Shown here: piece after piece, positions 8,918 through 17,438 of the stretch
How the letters are laid out: each line of letters begins with the position of its first letter
Numbering within the stretch: the stretch's first letter is position 1
Assembly: GCA_943369355.1 (NCBI GenBank)
Contig: CALRMX020000006.1
Coordinates: 124,001-188,000, forward strand
DNA length: 64,000 nucleotides
Source of the DNA: UBA7662 sp943369355
Lineage (GTDB): Bacteria > Bacteroidota > Bacteroidia > UBA7662
Direction: 5' to 3'
Program-made: the position numbers and the translations under genes
The notes under the pieces: generated by a model
Seen by the model: only the letters and a program-made list of their open reading frames with translations
Told to the model about the DNA's origin: nothing
The model's database searches: none

Positions 8918-9592
8918 ATGGCTTCAACAGCAATTACTGGTAAAAAAGACATCTGGAACGGCGGCTCAGAACCGTATGGTGCGAGCTACGGCAAACTGAT
9001 GATGTGGTTTTTCCTATTATCAGACGCCTTTACCTTTTCAGCACTATTGGTAGCCTATGCTGCTTTACGTTTTAGCGCACCAAGCTGGCCAGTTCCCGAC
9101 GATGTGTTTTCTGCAGTACCATTTTTGCACGGACATTATCCGTTGGTATTCGTTGGTATCATGACGTTCATCCTCATCATGAGTTCGGTAACCATGGTAC
9201 TAGCCGTTGAAGCCGGTCACCGCGGGTCGAAGCAAGAAGTGGTAAAATGGATGATTTGGACAATTATTGGCGGGTTCGCTTTTTTAGGTTGCCAAGCTTG
9301 GGAATGGACGCATATGCATCATGAAGGTGCTTGGTGGGGAAGCAATCCCTTTATCAATGCCGATGGCACTGCAGGTATGGTGAACTTTACCAACCTCTTT
9401 TTCACCATCACAGGTTTCCACGGTTTCCACGTGTTTTCGGGAGTCGTCATCAATATTATCATCACCCTCATGACTGCCAACGGTGTTTTCGAACGTCGCG
9501 GTACATACGAGATGATCGAAAAGGTGGGTCTTTACTGGCACTTTGTCGACCTCGTTTGGGTATTCGTATTCACTTTCTTTTACCTCATCTAA
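8918..9592 (+). CDS. coxC: Cytochrome c oxidase subunit III, second copy
   Basis: 224 residues with five membrane helices. It has the canonical ending YWHFVDLVWVFVFTFFY and the FHGFHVFSG segment of subunit III, so it is the more typical of the two copies. Subunit III stabilises proton uptake by subunit I. A GGTTGCQAWEW-like segment and a small loop (HHEGAWWGSN) separate the helices. Confidence 0.93.
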   Translation: MASTAITGKKDIWNGGSEPYGASYGKLMMWFFLLSDAFTFSALLVAYAALRFSAPSWPVPDDVFSAVPFLHGHYPLVFVGIMTFILIMSSVTMVLAVEAGHRGSKQEVVKWMIWTIIGGFAFLGCQAWEWTHMHHEGAWWGSNPFINADGTAGMVNFTNLFFTITGFHGFHVFSGVVINIIITLMTANGVFERRGTYEMIEKVGLYWHFVDLVWVFVFTFFYLI

Positions 9593-9612
9593 TTCGGTAA
9601 ATCTCACGTCAT

Positions 9613-9924
9613 ATGTCACACGATCACAGTTCTACCATGTCGCCAAAAGATATTTGGCGTGTATTCTGGGTACTTCTCGCCATCACGGCGGTTGAATTTG
9701 TTATCGCCTTAGCGATACCCGAAGCATTTATGGCAAAAAGTATCAAAAACGCCATTTATATCGTCCTTACCATCATGAAGGCGTTTTATATCGTGGCTTA
9801 TTTCATGCACCTCAAGTTTGAACGAATCAATTTGATCTACTCGATTATTGTGCCTACAGTGTTTATCATCGGAGTAATTGCAGCCCTGATGAACGAAAGC
9901 AATTATTGGTCAGTGATTCGATAA
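9613..9924 (+). CDS. coxD: Cytochrome c oxidase subunit IV (prokaryotic type)
   Basis: 103 residues with three membrane helices and a short His/Ser N-terminus. The middle helix contains IMKAFYIVAYFMHLKFE, typical of the prokaryotic subunit IV family, a small accessory subunit that packs against subunits I and III. It follows coxC by 20 bases. Confidence 0.9.
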   Translation: MSHDHSSTMSPKDIWRVFWVLLAITAVEFVIALAIPEAFMAKSIKNAIYIVLTIMKAFYIVAYFMHLKFERINLIYSIIVPTVFIIGVIAALMNESNYWSVIR

Positions 9925-9930
9925 GACGAA

Positions 9931-10563
9931 GTGAAAAAGAAAATAGCCTTACTTTTTCTGCTGCTGGCTTTGCCGGCTATCACCTACGTCCTCTACGTTA
10001 CTTTTGCTCAAAACAACTATAAAAAGCTTCCAGTCTTCGGACCCAAGGAAGCTTTTACATTGATGGAGGGTGGTAAAGCCGATACGGTTTATTATCAACT
10101 CCACCCGCTCGAAGGCGTTTTGCTCGAACAAAAGAACAAAGTGATGGTGGTGAGCTTCTTTCCGAGTGATAATCCAACCGATACGCGACTACGCTATCGG
10201 CAACTGAGTAGGGTGGAAGACGTTTTCAAAAAAAATCCTCTCGTTTGGTTAATTCAAGTAGCTGAGGTTCCCGATAGTTCAGTTTCTTCATTTGTGACGA
10301 GCTATCCAAAAAAAGTTGAATTAGACGGCCGATTTAGTCCTATTCCGGCACTCCTGAAGGAACGTATTTTTAAACTCGAACCCGAGTGGAAGGGTTTGGC
10401 CAAACAAAGTCCTAGGTTGGAAGAACTTACCTTTTTGGTAGATCATAAGTTACGCGTGAGGGGTATGTACCGCACCGTAATCCGTACCGAGACGGATAAG
10501 TTGATGGAAGACATCCGGACATTAATTGTAGAATACGCGAATACAGAACCAAAACGTCGCTGA
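9931..10563 (+). CDS. SCO-like protein lacking copper-binding cysteines
   Basis: 210 residues from a GTG start, with one N-terminal anchor helix (about 5-25) and a thioredoxin-like domain. Position in the operon and the C-terminal pattern (FLVDHKLRVRGMYR, then a helix with ...EDIRTLIVEY) fit the SCO1/SenC family that delivers copper to CuA. However, the strand where the CxxxC site belongs reads VVSFFPSDNPTDTR and has no cysteine; the mature domain as a whole has none. It therefore cannot bind copper in the usual way and may be a scaffold or a redox-inactive partner. A SCO with a complete site is encoded at 36750. Confidence 0.7.
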   Translation: MKKKIALLFLLLALPAITYVLYVTFAQNNYKKLPVFGPKEAFTLMEGGKADTVYYQLHPLEGVLLEQKNKVMVVSFFPSDNPTDTRLRYRQLSRVEDVFKKNPLVWLIQVAEVPDSSVSSFVTSYPKKVELDGRFSPIPALLKERIFKLEPEWKGLAKQSPRLEELTFLVDHKLRVRGMYRTVIRTETDKLMEDIRTLIVEYANTEPKRR

Positions 10564-10578
10564 CGTGTTGTTTATCTC

Positions 10579-11103
10579 ATGAAAGAACAGGTAGCCTTAC
10601 GCACCATTTACGTGGTTAGTGCAGTAGTATTTATTGCCGTAATTATTTTATTCAATTTGCCGAGGGTCGACAATCCTCCAACGTGGATTCCCTATTTGCC
10701 ACTATTGAATGCAGTGATCAATGCCAGCTGTAGTGTATTGCTGATTGGTTCATTTTTTGCTATCCGCAAAAAGAATATCGCGTTACACAAACGTTTGAAT
10801 CTGACTGCCTTCTTTTTGAGCAGCTTGTTTTTGGTTTCGTATATCGTATTCCATGCCTTTGGTGTAGAAACAAGGTTTCCGACCGACAATCCGCTGCGAC
10901 CGCTTTACCTCGTTATTTTAATTAGCCACATAATTTTAGCAGCGGGTGTTTTACCGCTGGTGTTGCTTTCGTTTTACCGGGGACTGACCGGCCAAATTGA
11001 AGCACACAAGCGCCTTACCCGTTGGTCGATGCCCATTTGGTTGTACGTAACCATAACCGGAGTAATAGTTTATTTGATGATTTCACCTTACTACCAGTTT
11101 TAA
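10579..11103 (+). CDS. DUF420 family membrane protein (CtaM-like)
   Basis: 174 residues with five predicted membrane helices. The pattern of conserved His (KKNIALHKRLN, VFHAFG, ISHIILA, EAHKRLTRW) matches DUF420, whose Gram-positive member CtaM is needed for haem A oxidase maturation. The place in this cox operon supports the same role here. The next gene starts one base after its stop. Confidence 0.82.
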   Translation: MKEQVALRTIYVVSAVVFIAVIILFNLPRVDNPPTWIPYLPLLNAVINASCSVLLIGSFFAIRKKNIALHKRLNLTAFFLSSLFLVSYIVFHAFGVETRFPTDNPLRPLYLVILISHIILAAGVLPLVLLSFYRGLTGQIEAHKRLTRWSMPIWLYVTITGVIVYLMISPYYQF

Positions 11104-11104
11104 T

Positions 11105-11335
11105 ATGCGGCGGTTTCTTTTTGTTTTATTACTAACCCTCACTGCTTCTTCCATGCAGGACGTAGCGGGGCAATGTCCCATGTGTAAAACCTCTTTGGAA
11201 GCGAATCGTAAAGACGAGTCGGTGAAAAAGGTGGGGAATGGCATCAATAAGGGAATTTTGTACCTACTGGCTATGCCTTTTGTTTTAGCTGGTACTGTTG
11301 GAGGTGCTTATTTGTACCGTACCCGTAAAAGCTGA
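11105..11335 (+). CDS. Small exported membrane protein with a CPMC motif
   Basis: 76 residues with a signal peptide (about 1-22), a CPMC pair soon after the expected cleavage site, and one membrane helix near the C-terminus. I know of no characterised function. The cysteine pair facing the periplasm and the location between DUF420 and DUF983 suggest a part in oxidase assembly, perhaps in copper or redox handling (inference). Its stop overlaps the next start by one base. Confidence 0.7.
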   Translation: MRRFLFVLLLTLTASSMQDVAGQCPMCKTSLEANRKDESVKKVGNGINKGILYLLAMPFVLAGTVGGAYLYRTRKS

Positions 11336-11706
11336 TGGAGAAAAGCCTAATTCAAGCACTTGCCGAGTGCCGTTGTCCCCAATGCAGGTACGATAAAATG
11401 TTTGTATATCCCGCTTGGAATCTGCTTAAAGCCACCAAAATGAACGAAAAGTGTTCTCATTGTGGCTTGAAGTACGAAGTAGAACCTGGTTTTTTTTGGG
11501 GAGCGATGTACATCAGTTATGCCTTTAGCGTGGCCATTTCGGTGATCGTTGGGGTACTCGATTTTTGGCTGCTCAACGATCCAGAGTTGTGGGTGTATAT
11601 CTTTACCATTGTTCCTGCTTCCATCGTACTGGCGCCGCTATCCATGCGGTATTCACGTACCCTCATGTTGTATGCCTTTGGTGGGGTAAGTTATCGCGGC
11701 GAATAG
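11335..11706 (+). CDS. DUF983 family membrane protein
   Basis: 123 residues. The N-terminus carries two zinc-ribbon-like pairs, CRCPQC and CSHC, followed by two membrane helices (about 55-105), which is the DUF983 pattern. The family is often found by cytochrome oxidase genes, including in Bacteroidota; its biochemical role is unknown. Last gene of the cox operon. Confidence 0.83.
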   Translation: MEKSLIQALAECRCPQCRYDKMFVYPAWNLLKATKMNEKCSHCGLKYEVEPGFFWGAMYISYAFSVAISVIVGVLDFWLLNDPELWVYIFTIVPASIVLAPLSMRYSRTLMLYAFGGVSYRGE

Positions 11707-11741
11707 CACGGCGAGGCTACATTTTCTATTCTTCCTTACAT

Positions 11742-11749
11742 TACCTTTG
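11742..11749 (+). promoter_or_regulatory. Candidate -7 element for the acyltransferase pair
   Basis: TACCTTTG matches TAnnTTTG and lies 20 bases before the ATG at 11770. A T-rich stretch (TTTTC) near 11722-11726 could act as a poor -33 box. Confidence 0.45.
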
Positions 11750-11769
11750 CAGCAAGTACCCAGTAAGGA

Positions 11770-12588
11770 ATGACCGTACCCACAAAATATATCGACATCC
11801 GCGAGGTAATCAGGCAGAAGAATCCAGCCTTGCTGCGCTGGATGCCATCCTTTGTCTTGGCCTATATCCGTCGGATTTTGCATGAAAACGACATCAACGA
11901 CTTCATGGCCCAGCACGGTCATTTACAAGGCCTCGACTTTGTTCACAAGGTAATTGAGGTATTTGGCGTACAAGTAGAGTTAAAGGGTGAAGCGAATTTG
12001 ATCAAACAAGGCGGCGTAATTTATGCCGCTAATCATCCTCTAGGTGGACTCGACGCCCTAGCCTTTATGCACGTATTGGGGGCCTATCGTTCAGATTTGA
12101 AGTTTTTGGTAAATGATATTCTCACCAATATCAGCAATTTGAGTCCGTTGTTCGTTCCAGTGAATAAACACGGCAATCAGTCGCGAAATGCGCTTTTAGC
12201 CTTGGACGAAACCCTGAAAAGCGATCAGGCGTTTTTAGTATTCCCGGCAGGTTTGGTTTCACGGAAACAAGCGGCAGGTGTTCAAGACCTCGAATGGAAA
12301 AAGACCTTTATCAGCCAGTCGCGCAAATACCAAAAAGATGTGGTTCCGGTATTTATCGAAGGACGTAATTCGGAGTTCTTTTACAATCTTGCACGCCTAC
12401 GGAAGTGGTTAGGCATCTCGGCAAATCTGGAGATGTTTTATCTTGCCGACGAAATGTTTGCTCAACGTGGTAAAAAGGTCGTTATTCACATAGGCGAACC
12501 CATCAGTCATACTTCTTTCGATAAGTCGAAATCGGATGTGCACTGGGCAGCCGAAGTGCGTGAACGGGTGTACCGCTTGGCACCTTAA
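11770..12588 (+). CDS. glsA: PlsC-type lipid O-acyltransferase (glycine/ornithine lipid type)
   Basis: 272 residues of the glycerophosphate acyltransferase superfamily. The catalytic motif NHPLGGLD (N-H-x4-D) lies near residues 95-102 and the acceptor-site motif VFPAGLVS near 158. It has no clear membrane helix. It is followed after 8 bases by a GNAT N-acyltransferase, the same pairing as GlsA/GlsB of Bacteroides, which make N-acyl and then O-acyl glycine lipids. By analogy this protein adds the second acyl chain to the hydroxyl of the first. Ornithine lipid is an alternative product; the head group cannot be read from sequence. Confidence 0.7.
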   Translation: MTVPTKYIDIREVIRQKNPALLRWMPSFVLAYIRRILHENDINDFMAQHGHLQGLDFVHKVIEVFGVQVELKGEANLIKQGGVIYAANHPLGGLDALAFMHVLGAYRSDLKFLVNDILTNISNLSPLFVPVNKHGNQSRNALLALDETLKSDQAFLVFPAGLVSRKQAAGVQDLEWKKTFISQSRKYQKDVVPVFIEGRNSEFFYNLARLRKWLGISANLEMFYLADEMFAQRGKKVVIHIGEPISHTSFDKSKSDVHWAAEVRERVYRLAP

Positions 12589-12596
12589 GTTATTTT

Positions 12597-13547
12597 ATGG
12601 AACAAATTATTGAAGCTGTCGATAGAAAGTTACTTCTCCAAGAACTAACGCGAGAGCGCTTTTTGCGGCATACCAACAAAGGTAACAAGGAAGTGTATTT
12701 GGTAAATCACCATAATGCACCCAATACCATGCTCGAAATTGGTCGTTTGCGCGAACTTACTTTTCGGGCAGCAGGTGGAGGTACGGGCAAGTCGGTAGAT
12801 ATCGACAATAACGACCTCACCGAAGATTGTTACGATCAATTGATTGTTTGGGATGCAGAAGCCCAAGAAATTGTTGCTGGTTACCGCTTGATAGAGTGCA
12901 GCCACGCACATACCGACGCAGCCGGTCATATTAATCTTTCCACTGCGCATTTATTCGGTTTTAGCGAACGCTTTAAAACCGATTACATGCCGTATACCAT
13001 TGAGCTCGGCAGGTCGTGGGTGCAGCCCGACTACCAACCCAGTAAAAACAGCAGCAAGGGTTTATTCTCACTCGACAATCTTTGGGACGGGTTGGGCGGT
13101 ATCATCGTTACTCGCCCGCATATCCGTTATCTGTTCGGCAAAGTAACCATGTATCCGCACTTCAATACCGAAGCCCGCGACCGCATATTGTCGTTCATGA
13201 ACCACTACTTTCCTGATCCCGACAAATTGGTGCGTCCGCATGCAGATCTCGAATTGTCGCTGACCCACGATATGACCTCGTGGCTTGCCGAATTGCAAGA
13301 TTTGGACTTTAAAGAAGGCTTCAAACGACTGAATCAAGAAGTGAATGCCCGCGACGAAAACGTTCCTCCACTGATTAGTTTGTACATGAGCCTATCTCCT
13401 TCGATGAAGACTTTTGGCACAGCCATTAACGATGATTTTGGCCGTGTAGAAGAAACAGGGATCATGGTCACGATTGGAGATATTTATCCCGAGAAAAAAA
13501 GTCGGCACGTAGAAACCTTCGAGCGCGACCGCACTTACAGAGGTTAA
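12597..13547 (+). CDS. glsB: GNAT-fold N-acyltransferase (glycine/ornithine lipid type)
   Basis: 316 residues, related to OlsB, GlsB and haemolysin-like acyltransferases. The fold centre is seen in EIGRLRELTFRAAGGGTGKS, then YELGRSWV-like sequence (IELGRSWVQPDYQP) near residues 138-151. It would transfer a 3-hydroxy acyl chain from ACP to the amino group of glycine or ornithine, the first step of aminolipid synthesis. It ends 3 bases before the convergent dehydrogenase gene. Confidence 0.7.
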   Translation: MEQIIEAVDRKLLLQELTRERFLRHTNKGNKEVYLVNHHNAPNTMLEIGRLRELTFRAAGGGTGKSVDIDNNDLTEDCYDQLIVWDAEAQEIVAGYRLIECSHAHTDAAGHINLSTAHLFGFSERFKTDYMPYTIELGRSWVQPDYQPSKNSSKGLFSLDNLWDGLGGIIVTRPHIRYLFGKVTMYPHFNTEARDRILSFMNHYFPDPDKLVRPHADLELSLTHDMTSWLAELQDLDFKEGFKRLNQEVNARDENVPPLISLYMSLSPSMKTFGTAINDDFGRVEETGIMVTIGDIYPEKKSRHVETFERDRTYRG

Positions 13548-13550
13548 GCT

Positions 13551-14279
13551 TTAAATGTCGCCAGCCATTGGGCGCATGAGTATCTCTTCGATTACGGCCG
13601 AAGGGCTCAATTGGGCTGCTGCAATAATGGCATCTGCAACGTCTTGTGCTTCCATAAAACGTTCACGCGGTAAATCTGTTCCTTGCCAGCTATCGGTGTA
13701 GGTTGCTCCTGGCAGGATGGCTGTTACCTTGATGTGTTGGTCTTTCAGTTCTTGGCGTAGCACCTTCGCCATGCCCAGCAGCGCAAACTTGGTGACGCAA
13801 TACGATCCTCCATTGGTGTAGGCGGTAATACTTGCTGTAGAACACATCATAAAAATATGTCCGCTTTGCTGCTTGAGCATATACGGTAGCAGCCCGCGCG
13901 TTAAGTGATAGGCGCTGTACACATTGGTTTCGGTAAGTTTTTCAAGCACTCCAGCTTCTTCTGTGGCAATACTGCCGGGTAAAAACACCCCTGCATTGTT
14001 GATCAAAAAGTGCACTTGGTCGCTAAAGTCAGCCACTGCCGATATAATGCTGTCGATATCTCGTCGCTGGCTCATGTCGGCACTAATGCCTTTGAACCGT
14101 TGTCGGGGATAGGTTTTTGTTAGTATCGACTCCAATTCGGCAACTTTTTCGGGCGTGCGAGCACAAAAAAGTATGTTCGACCCGTAAAGGGCAAAAGTAT
14201 CGACTATGGCACGGCCGATGCCGGCTGTGGCACCAGTGACCACTACGGTTTTTCCAGAGAAATGCGGGTGTACACTCAT
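13551..14279 (-). CDS. Short-chain dehydrogenase/reductase
   Basis: 242 residues. It has the NAD(P) motif TGATAGIG at residues 16-23, NNAG near 92, a catalytic Ser in MMCSTAS and the YxxxK pair in SYCVTK, so it should be active. Arg at CARTPEK after the second strand favours NADP. Substrate unknown. The terminal residues do not form a known targeting signal. It is convergent with the acyltransferase pair. Confidence 0.88.
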   Translation of the reverse strand: MSVHPHFSGKTVVVTGATAGIGRAIVDTFALYGSNILFCARTPEKVAELESILTKTYPRQRFKGISADMSQRRDIDSIISAVADFSDQVHFLINNAGVFLPGSIATEEAGVLEKLTETNVYSAYHLTRGLLPYMLKQQSGHIFMMCSTASITAYTNGGSYCVTKFALLGMAKVLRQELKDQHIKVTAILPGATYTDSWQGTDLPRERFMEAQDVADAIIAAAQLSPSAVIEEILMRPMAGDI

Positions 14280-14320
14280 GCGGTCAAAAAAAGCGTATTT
14301 TTGGCTGTTGCGAAAATGAA

Positions 14321-15058
14321 ATGAAGTTTTTTTACCACTTTGGTCGCTATTTACTGCTTATAAAGCAAATGTTCCGCCGTCCCGAGAACTTCAGGATGTA
14401 TTGGAATGAACTATTTCGTCAGATGGCTAGTATGGGCGTTGGGTCGTTGGGTATAGTGGGTATCATATCGGTATTTATGGGGGCAGTAACTACCGTTCAA
14501 ACTGCTTACCAGCTGGTGAGTGGATTGGTTGCCAAAACTGTAATTGGCGCCATAGTTTCTGAATCGAGTATTTTGGAGTTGGGGCCTACGATTACTTCAT
14601 TGGTGTTGGCAGGAAAGATTGGCTCCAGTATATCTTCGGAGATTGGCACCATGCGGGTTACAGAACAGATAGACGCATTGGAGATAATGGGTGTAAACGC
14701 ACCGGGTTATTTGATTTTACCCAAAGTGATCGCGGCTGTCACGATGATTCCACTTCTCATAGTCTTATCAATAAGCTTATCTATCGGCGGAGGTATCTTG
14801 GTTGGCGACTTAACGGGCATTTTACCATCCCAGCAGTTTATCGACGGTGCCCGTAGTGCATTTAAAGGATACAATGTTTTTTTTGCCTTAACCAAAGCGT
14901 TCACTTTTGCCTTCCTCATAAGTTCAGTCTCGGCTTACCAAGGCTATTATACCCAAGGTGGTTCGCTAGAGGTAGGACAAAGCAGCACACGAGCGGTGGT
15001 GTTTAGTAGTATTCTGATTTTGTTGTCGGATTATATGTTAGCCCAATTACTGCTCTGA
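14321..15058 (+). CDS. mlaE: MlaE-family ABC transporter permease
   Basis: 245 residues with about five membrane helices. The family signature is visible in ELGPTITSLVLAGKIGSSIS and in GTMRVTEQIDALEIMGVN, the coupling region. MlaE permeases move phospholipids between membranes together with a MlaF ATPase and a MlaD MCE protein. MlaF follows with a one-base overlap, but no MCE gene is seen nearby, so the partner must lie elsewhere. Confidence 0.9.
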   Translation: MKFFYHFGRYLLLIKQMFRRPENFRMYWNELFRQMASMGVGSLGIVGIISVFMGAVTTVQTAYQLVSGLVAKTVIGAIVSESSILELGPTITSLVLAGKIGSSISSEIGTMRVTEQIDALEIMGVNAPGYLILPKVIAAVTMIPLLIVLSISLSIGGGILVGDLTGILPSQQFIDGARSAFKGYNVFFALTKAFTFAFLISSVSAYQGYYTQGGSLEVGQSSTRAVVFSSILILLSDYMLAQLLL

Positions 15059-15822
15059 TGATACAATTGCAACATGTTTCTAAGGCATTCGGCGAGCGCC
15101 AGGTACTAACCGATATCAGTGCTAGCTTTTTTCCCGGAAAAGTAAATATGATAATTGGGGCATCGGGATCAGGCAAATCGGTGCTCATGAAACTGATGGT
15201 AGGTTTGCACGAAGCCGATTCGGGGCAGATTCTATACGATGGTCGCGATTATGCCACCCTTGAAAAGGCCGATAAGGTAGAAGTTCGTCGAGAGATTGGT
15301 ATGTTGTTCCAAAACTCAGCGTTGTTTGACTCACTTACGGTTGAACAAAATGTTCTTTTTCCTTTGCAAATGTTTTCAGGACAGACAATGGCCGAAATGC
15401 TCGAACGTGTTAATTTTTGTCTGGAGCGAGTAGGGTTAAAAGACGCCAATCAGCGCTACCCCTCCGAAATATCGGGTGGCATGAAAAAACGGGTGGGCAT
15501 TGCCCGCGCCATCGTGCTGAACCCGAAGTATTTATTTTGCGATGAACCCAACTCTGGCCTGGACCCACTTACCTCAATTTTAATTGACGAACTCATTAAA
15601 GAGATCACGGAAGAATTCAATATTACCACCATTGTTAATACCCACGATATGAATTCAGTCATGGAAATTGGCGACCAAATCAGTTTTATTTACAAAGGCC
15701 GAAAAGCTTGGGAAGGAAGCAAAAGCGAGATTTTGATTACTGATGTTCAGGAACTGAACGACTTCGTGTTTGCCACTACCTTCTTAAAAGACTTCCGTCA
15801 AGGTCGGAATACAGGCAAATAG
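15058..15822 (+). CDS. mlaF: MlaF-family ABC transporter ATPase
   Basis: 254 residues. It has Walker A GASGSGKS (about 37-44), Q loop LFQNSALF, ABC signature SGGMKKR, Walker B YLFCDEPNSGLDP and the switch His in NTHD. The segment NSGLDPL is the form seen in Mla-type ATPases. It energises the permease encoded upstream. Confidence 0.91.
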   Translation: MIQLQHVSKAFGERQVLTDISASFFPGKVNMIIGASGSGKSVLMKLMVGLHEADSGQILYDGRDYATLEKADKVEVRREIGMLFQNSALFDSLTVEQNVLFPLQMFSGQTMAEMLERVNFCLERVGLKDANQRYPSEISGGMKKRVGIARAIVLNPKYLFCDEPNSGLDPLTSILIDELIKEITEEFNITTIVNTHDMNSVMEIGDQISFIYKGRKAWEGSKSEILITDVQELNDFVFATTFLKDFRQGRNTGK

Positions 15823-15887
15823 CTTCGAAAAATCGAAGCAAGGCTGTATCTTGCAGCCGCTATTCCAAAAAGCCAATAACAGCCAAT

Positions 15888-16763
15888 ATGAGCGTACTTG
15901 TCGACAAAAATTCGCGCGTAATCGTGCAGGGTTTCACCGGTAATGAAGGAACCTTTCATGCCACACAAATGATTGAATACGGCACCAAAGTGGTTGGTGG
16001 TGTAACTCCAGGCAAAGGAGGTTCGTTGCATCTCGAGAAGCCTGTATTCAATACCGTTGCCGATGCTGTGCAACAAACCAAGGCCAATGTTTCCATCATT
16101 TTCGTGCCGCCTGCTTTTGCAGCCGACGCCATCATGGAAGCAGCCGACGCCGGTATCGAAGTTATCGTGTGCATCACCGAAGGTATCCCTACCAAGGACA
16201 TGATCTACGCCAAAGAATACCTCAAAGGCAAAAATGTACGTTTGATTGGACCGAACTGCCCTGGTGTAATTACCCCTGAGGGCGCAAAAGTAGGCATCAT
16301 GCCTGGCTTTGTCTTCAAGAAGGGCCGTGTGGGTATTGTGTCTAAGTCGGGTACACTTACTTACGAGGCGGCCGACCAAATTGTAAAGGCTGGCTTGGGC
16401 ATATCTACTGCCATTGGCATAGGTGGTGACCCAATCATCGGAACCTCTACCAAAGAAGCCGTTGAATTATTCATGAACGACCCCGAAACCGATGCGATCG
16501 TTATGATTGGCGAAATTGGTGGCGGTATGGAAGCAGAGGCTGCTCAATACATCAAGTCGACAGGTAATAAAAAGCCAGTTGTAGGCTTCATCGCCGGACA
16601 AACTGCGCCTCCGGGTCGCCGTATGGGACACGCAGGTGCGATCGTAGGCGGTGCCGACGATACAGCCGAAGCCAAAATGAAAATTATGGCATCATGTGGC
16701 ATCCACGTGGTGGCTTCGCCAGCAGAAATTGGCAAAACCATGGCCGACGCTTTGAAGAAATAA
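15888..16763 (+). CDS. sucD: Succinate-CoA ligase alpha subunit
   Basis: 291 residues, the usual length. The CoA-binding N-terminus reads GFTGNEGTFHATQMIEYG, and the active-site His that is phosphorylated lies in GRRMGHAGAIVGG near residue 245. It converts succinyl-CoA to succinate with nucleotide triphosphate formation in the TCA cycle. The beta subunit gene sucC is not adjacent, so the two are unlinked here. A strong terminator follows. Confidence 0.95.
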   Translation: MSVLVDKNSRVIVQGFTGNEGTFHATQMIEYGTKVVGGVTPGKGGSLHLEKPVFNTVADAVQQTKANVSIIFVPPAFAADAIMEAADAGIEVIVCITEGIPTKDMIYAKEYLKGKNVRLIGPNCPGVITPEGAKVGIMPGFVFKKGRVGIVSKSGTLTYEAADQIVKAGLGISTAIGIGGDPIIGTSTKEAVELFMNDPETDAIVMIGEIGGGMEAEAAQYIKSTGNKKPVVGFIAGQTAPPGRRMGHAGAIVGGADDTAEAKMKIMASCGIHVVASPAEIGKTMADALKK

Positions 16764-16780
16764 AATCAGCAAATCTAGAG

Positions 16781-16804
16781 AGCCGCCTTCGGGCGGCTTT
16801 TTTG
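16781..16804 (+). terminator. Intrinsic terminator after sucD
   Basis: The 7-base stem AGCCGCC/GGCGGCT closes a TTCG tetraloop and runs into a T stretch. It also lies just beyond the end of the convergent DinB-like gene. Confidence 0.9.
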
Positions 16805-16805
16805 T

Positions 16806-17375
16806 TTAATCGCCGTCTTCTTTATCGTTGAGAAAAAATTGGCGGCTTTTGGCTTTGGCAAAATGCGCTTGGTTGTATGTAGCACTTGCTCCTTTGGGAA
16901 TGGAAAGCGATTGCCAGTTATCGGCTTGCAGCCATTTGGATAGATAAACCAACTGCCCAACGTGATAGGGTAAATGTGCCAATTGGCGGAGTATGGCTTC
17001 TTGTACGCTATGCCCTTCGTTGCGGATGTAAACTACTTGAACTAAATCTGCCTCGGTTAGGCTGTTCAAAGCATGCTCGAGACAAGTCCAACCTGCCTCC
17101 CAGAAAGCCATCAATTCCTCACGCTGCCATTCTTGTTGGGTAAATTCCGCATCGCGGTTCCGGTTCGGTTTCTCACCATCGGTGGTTAAAAAATCGGTCC
17201 AGCGCGATAGCATATTCCCTGCCATATGTTGCATGATCATGGCCATGCTATTGTCGTTTGTCCCAGGCAAAAATTGCAACTGTTCGAGGGTGAGGGGGGC
17301 TATGGCCTTATCGGCTAAATTGCGATAATACGCGAAGAGTTTGATGCTGCTAGTGAGGAAGGAAGGAGTCGACAT
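16806..17375 (-). CDS. DinB-like protein (DUF1572 type)
   Basis: 189 residues of the DinB/YfiT four-helix superfamily. Metal-binding His are seen at IMQHMAGNM (about 49) and at LAHLPYHVGQLVY (about 134-139), the pattern of DUF1572. These proteins resemble bacillithiol- or mycothiol-dependent transferases, but a role is not known for this one. Convergent with sucD. Confidence 0.8.
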   Translation of the reverse strand: MSTPSFLTSSIKLFAYYRNLADKAIAPLTLEQLQFLPGTNDNSMAMIMQHMAGNMLSRWTDFLTTDGEKPNRNRDAEFTQQEWQREELMAFWEAGWTCLEHALNSLTEADLVQVVYIRNEGHSVQEAILRQLAHLPYHVGQLVYLSKWLQADNWQSLSIPKGASATYNQAHFAKAKSRQFFLNDKEDGD

Positions 17376-17421
17376 GACGAGAATAACTTTGTTCTAAACT
17401 ACGGATTGTGGGCGAATTCCG

Positions 17422-17429
17422 TATTTTTG
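17422..17429 (+). promoter_or_regulatory. -7 element for tRNA-Arg
   Basis: TATTTTTG matches TAnnTTTG and ends 9 bases before the first base of the tRNA, a spacing that suits a transcript with almost no 5' leader. No -33 box was seen at 19 bases. Confidence 0.45.
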
Positions 17430-17438
17430 CACTTCCAC

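Noticed and set aside
15836..15887. -7 element for sucD (TATCTTG near 15848)
   Set aside because: It lacks one T of TAnnTTTG and has no good -33 partner, so it was not listed as a promoter.
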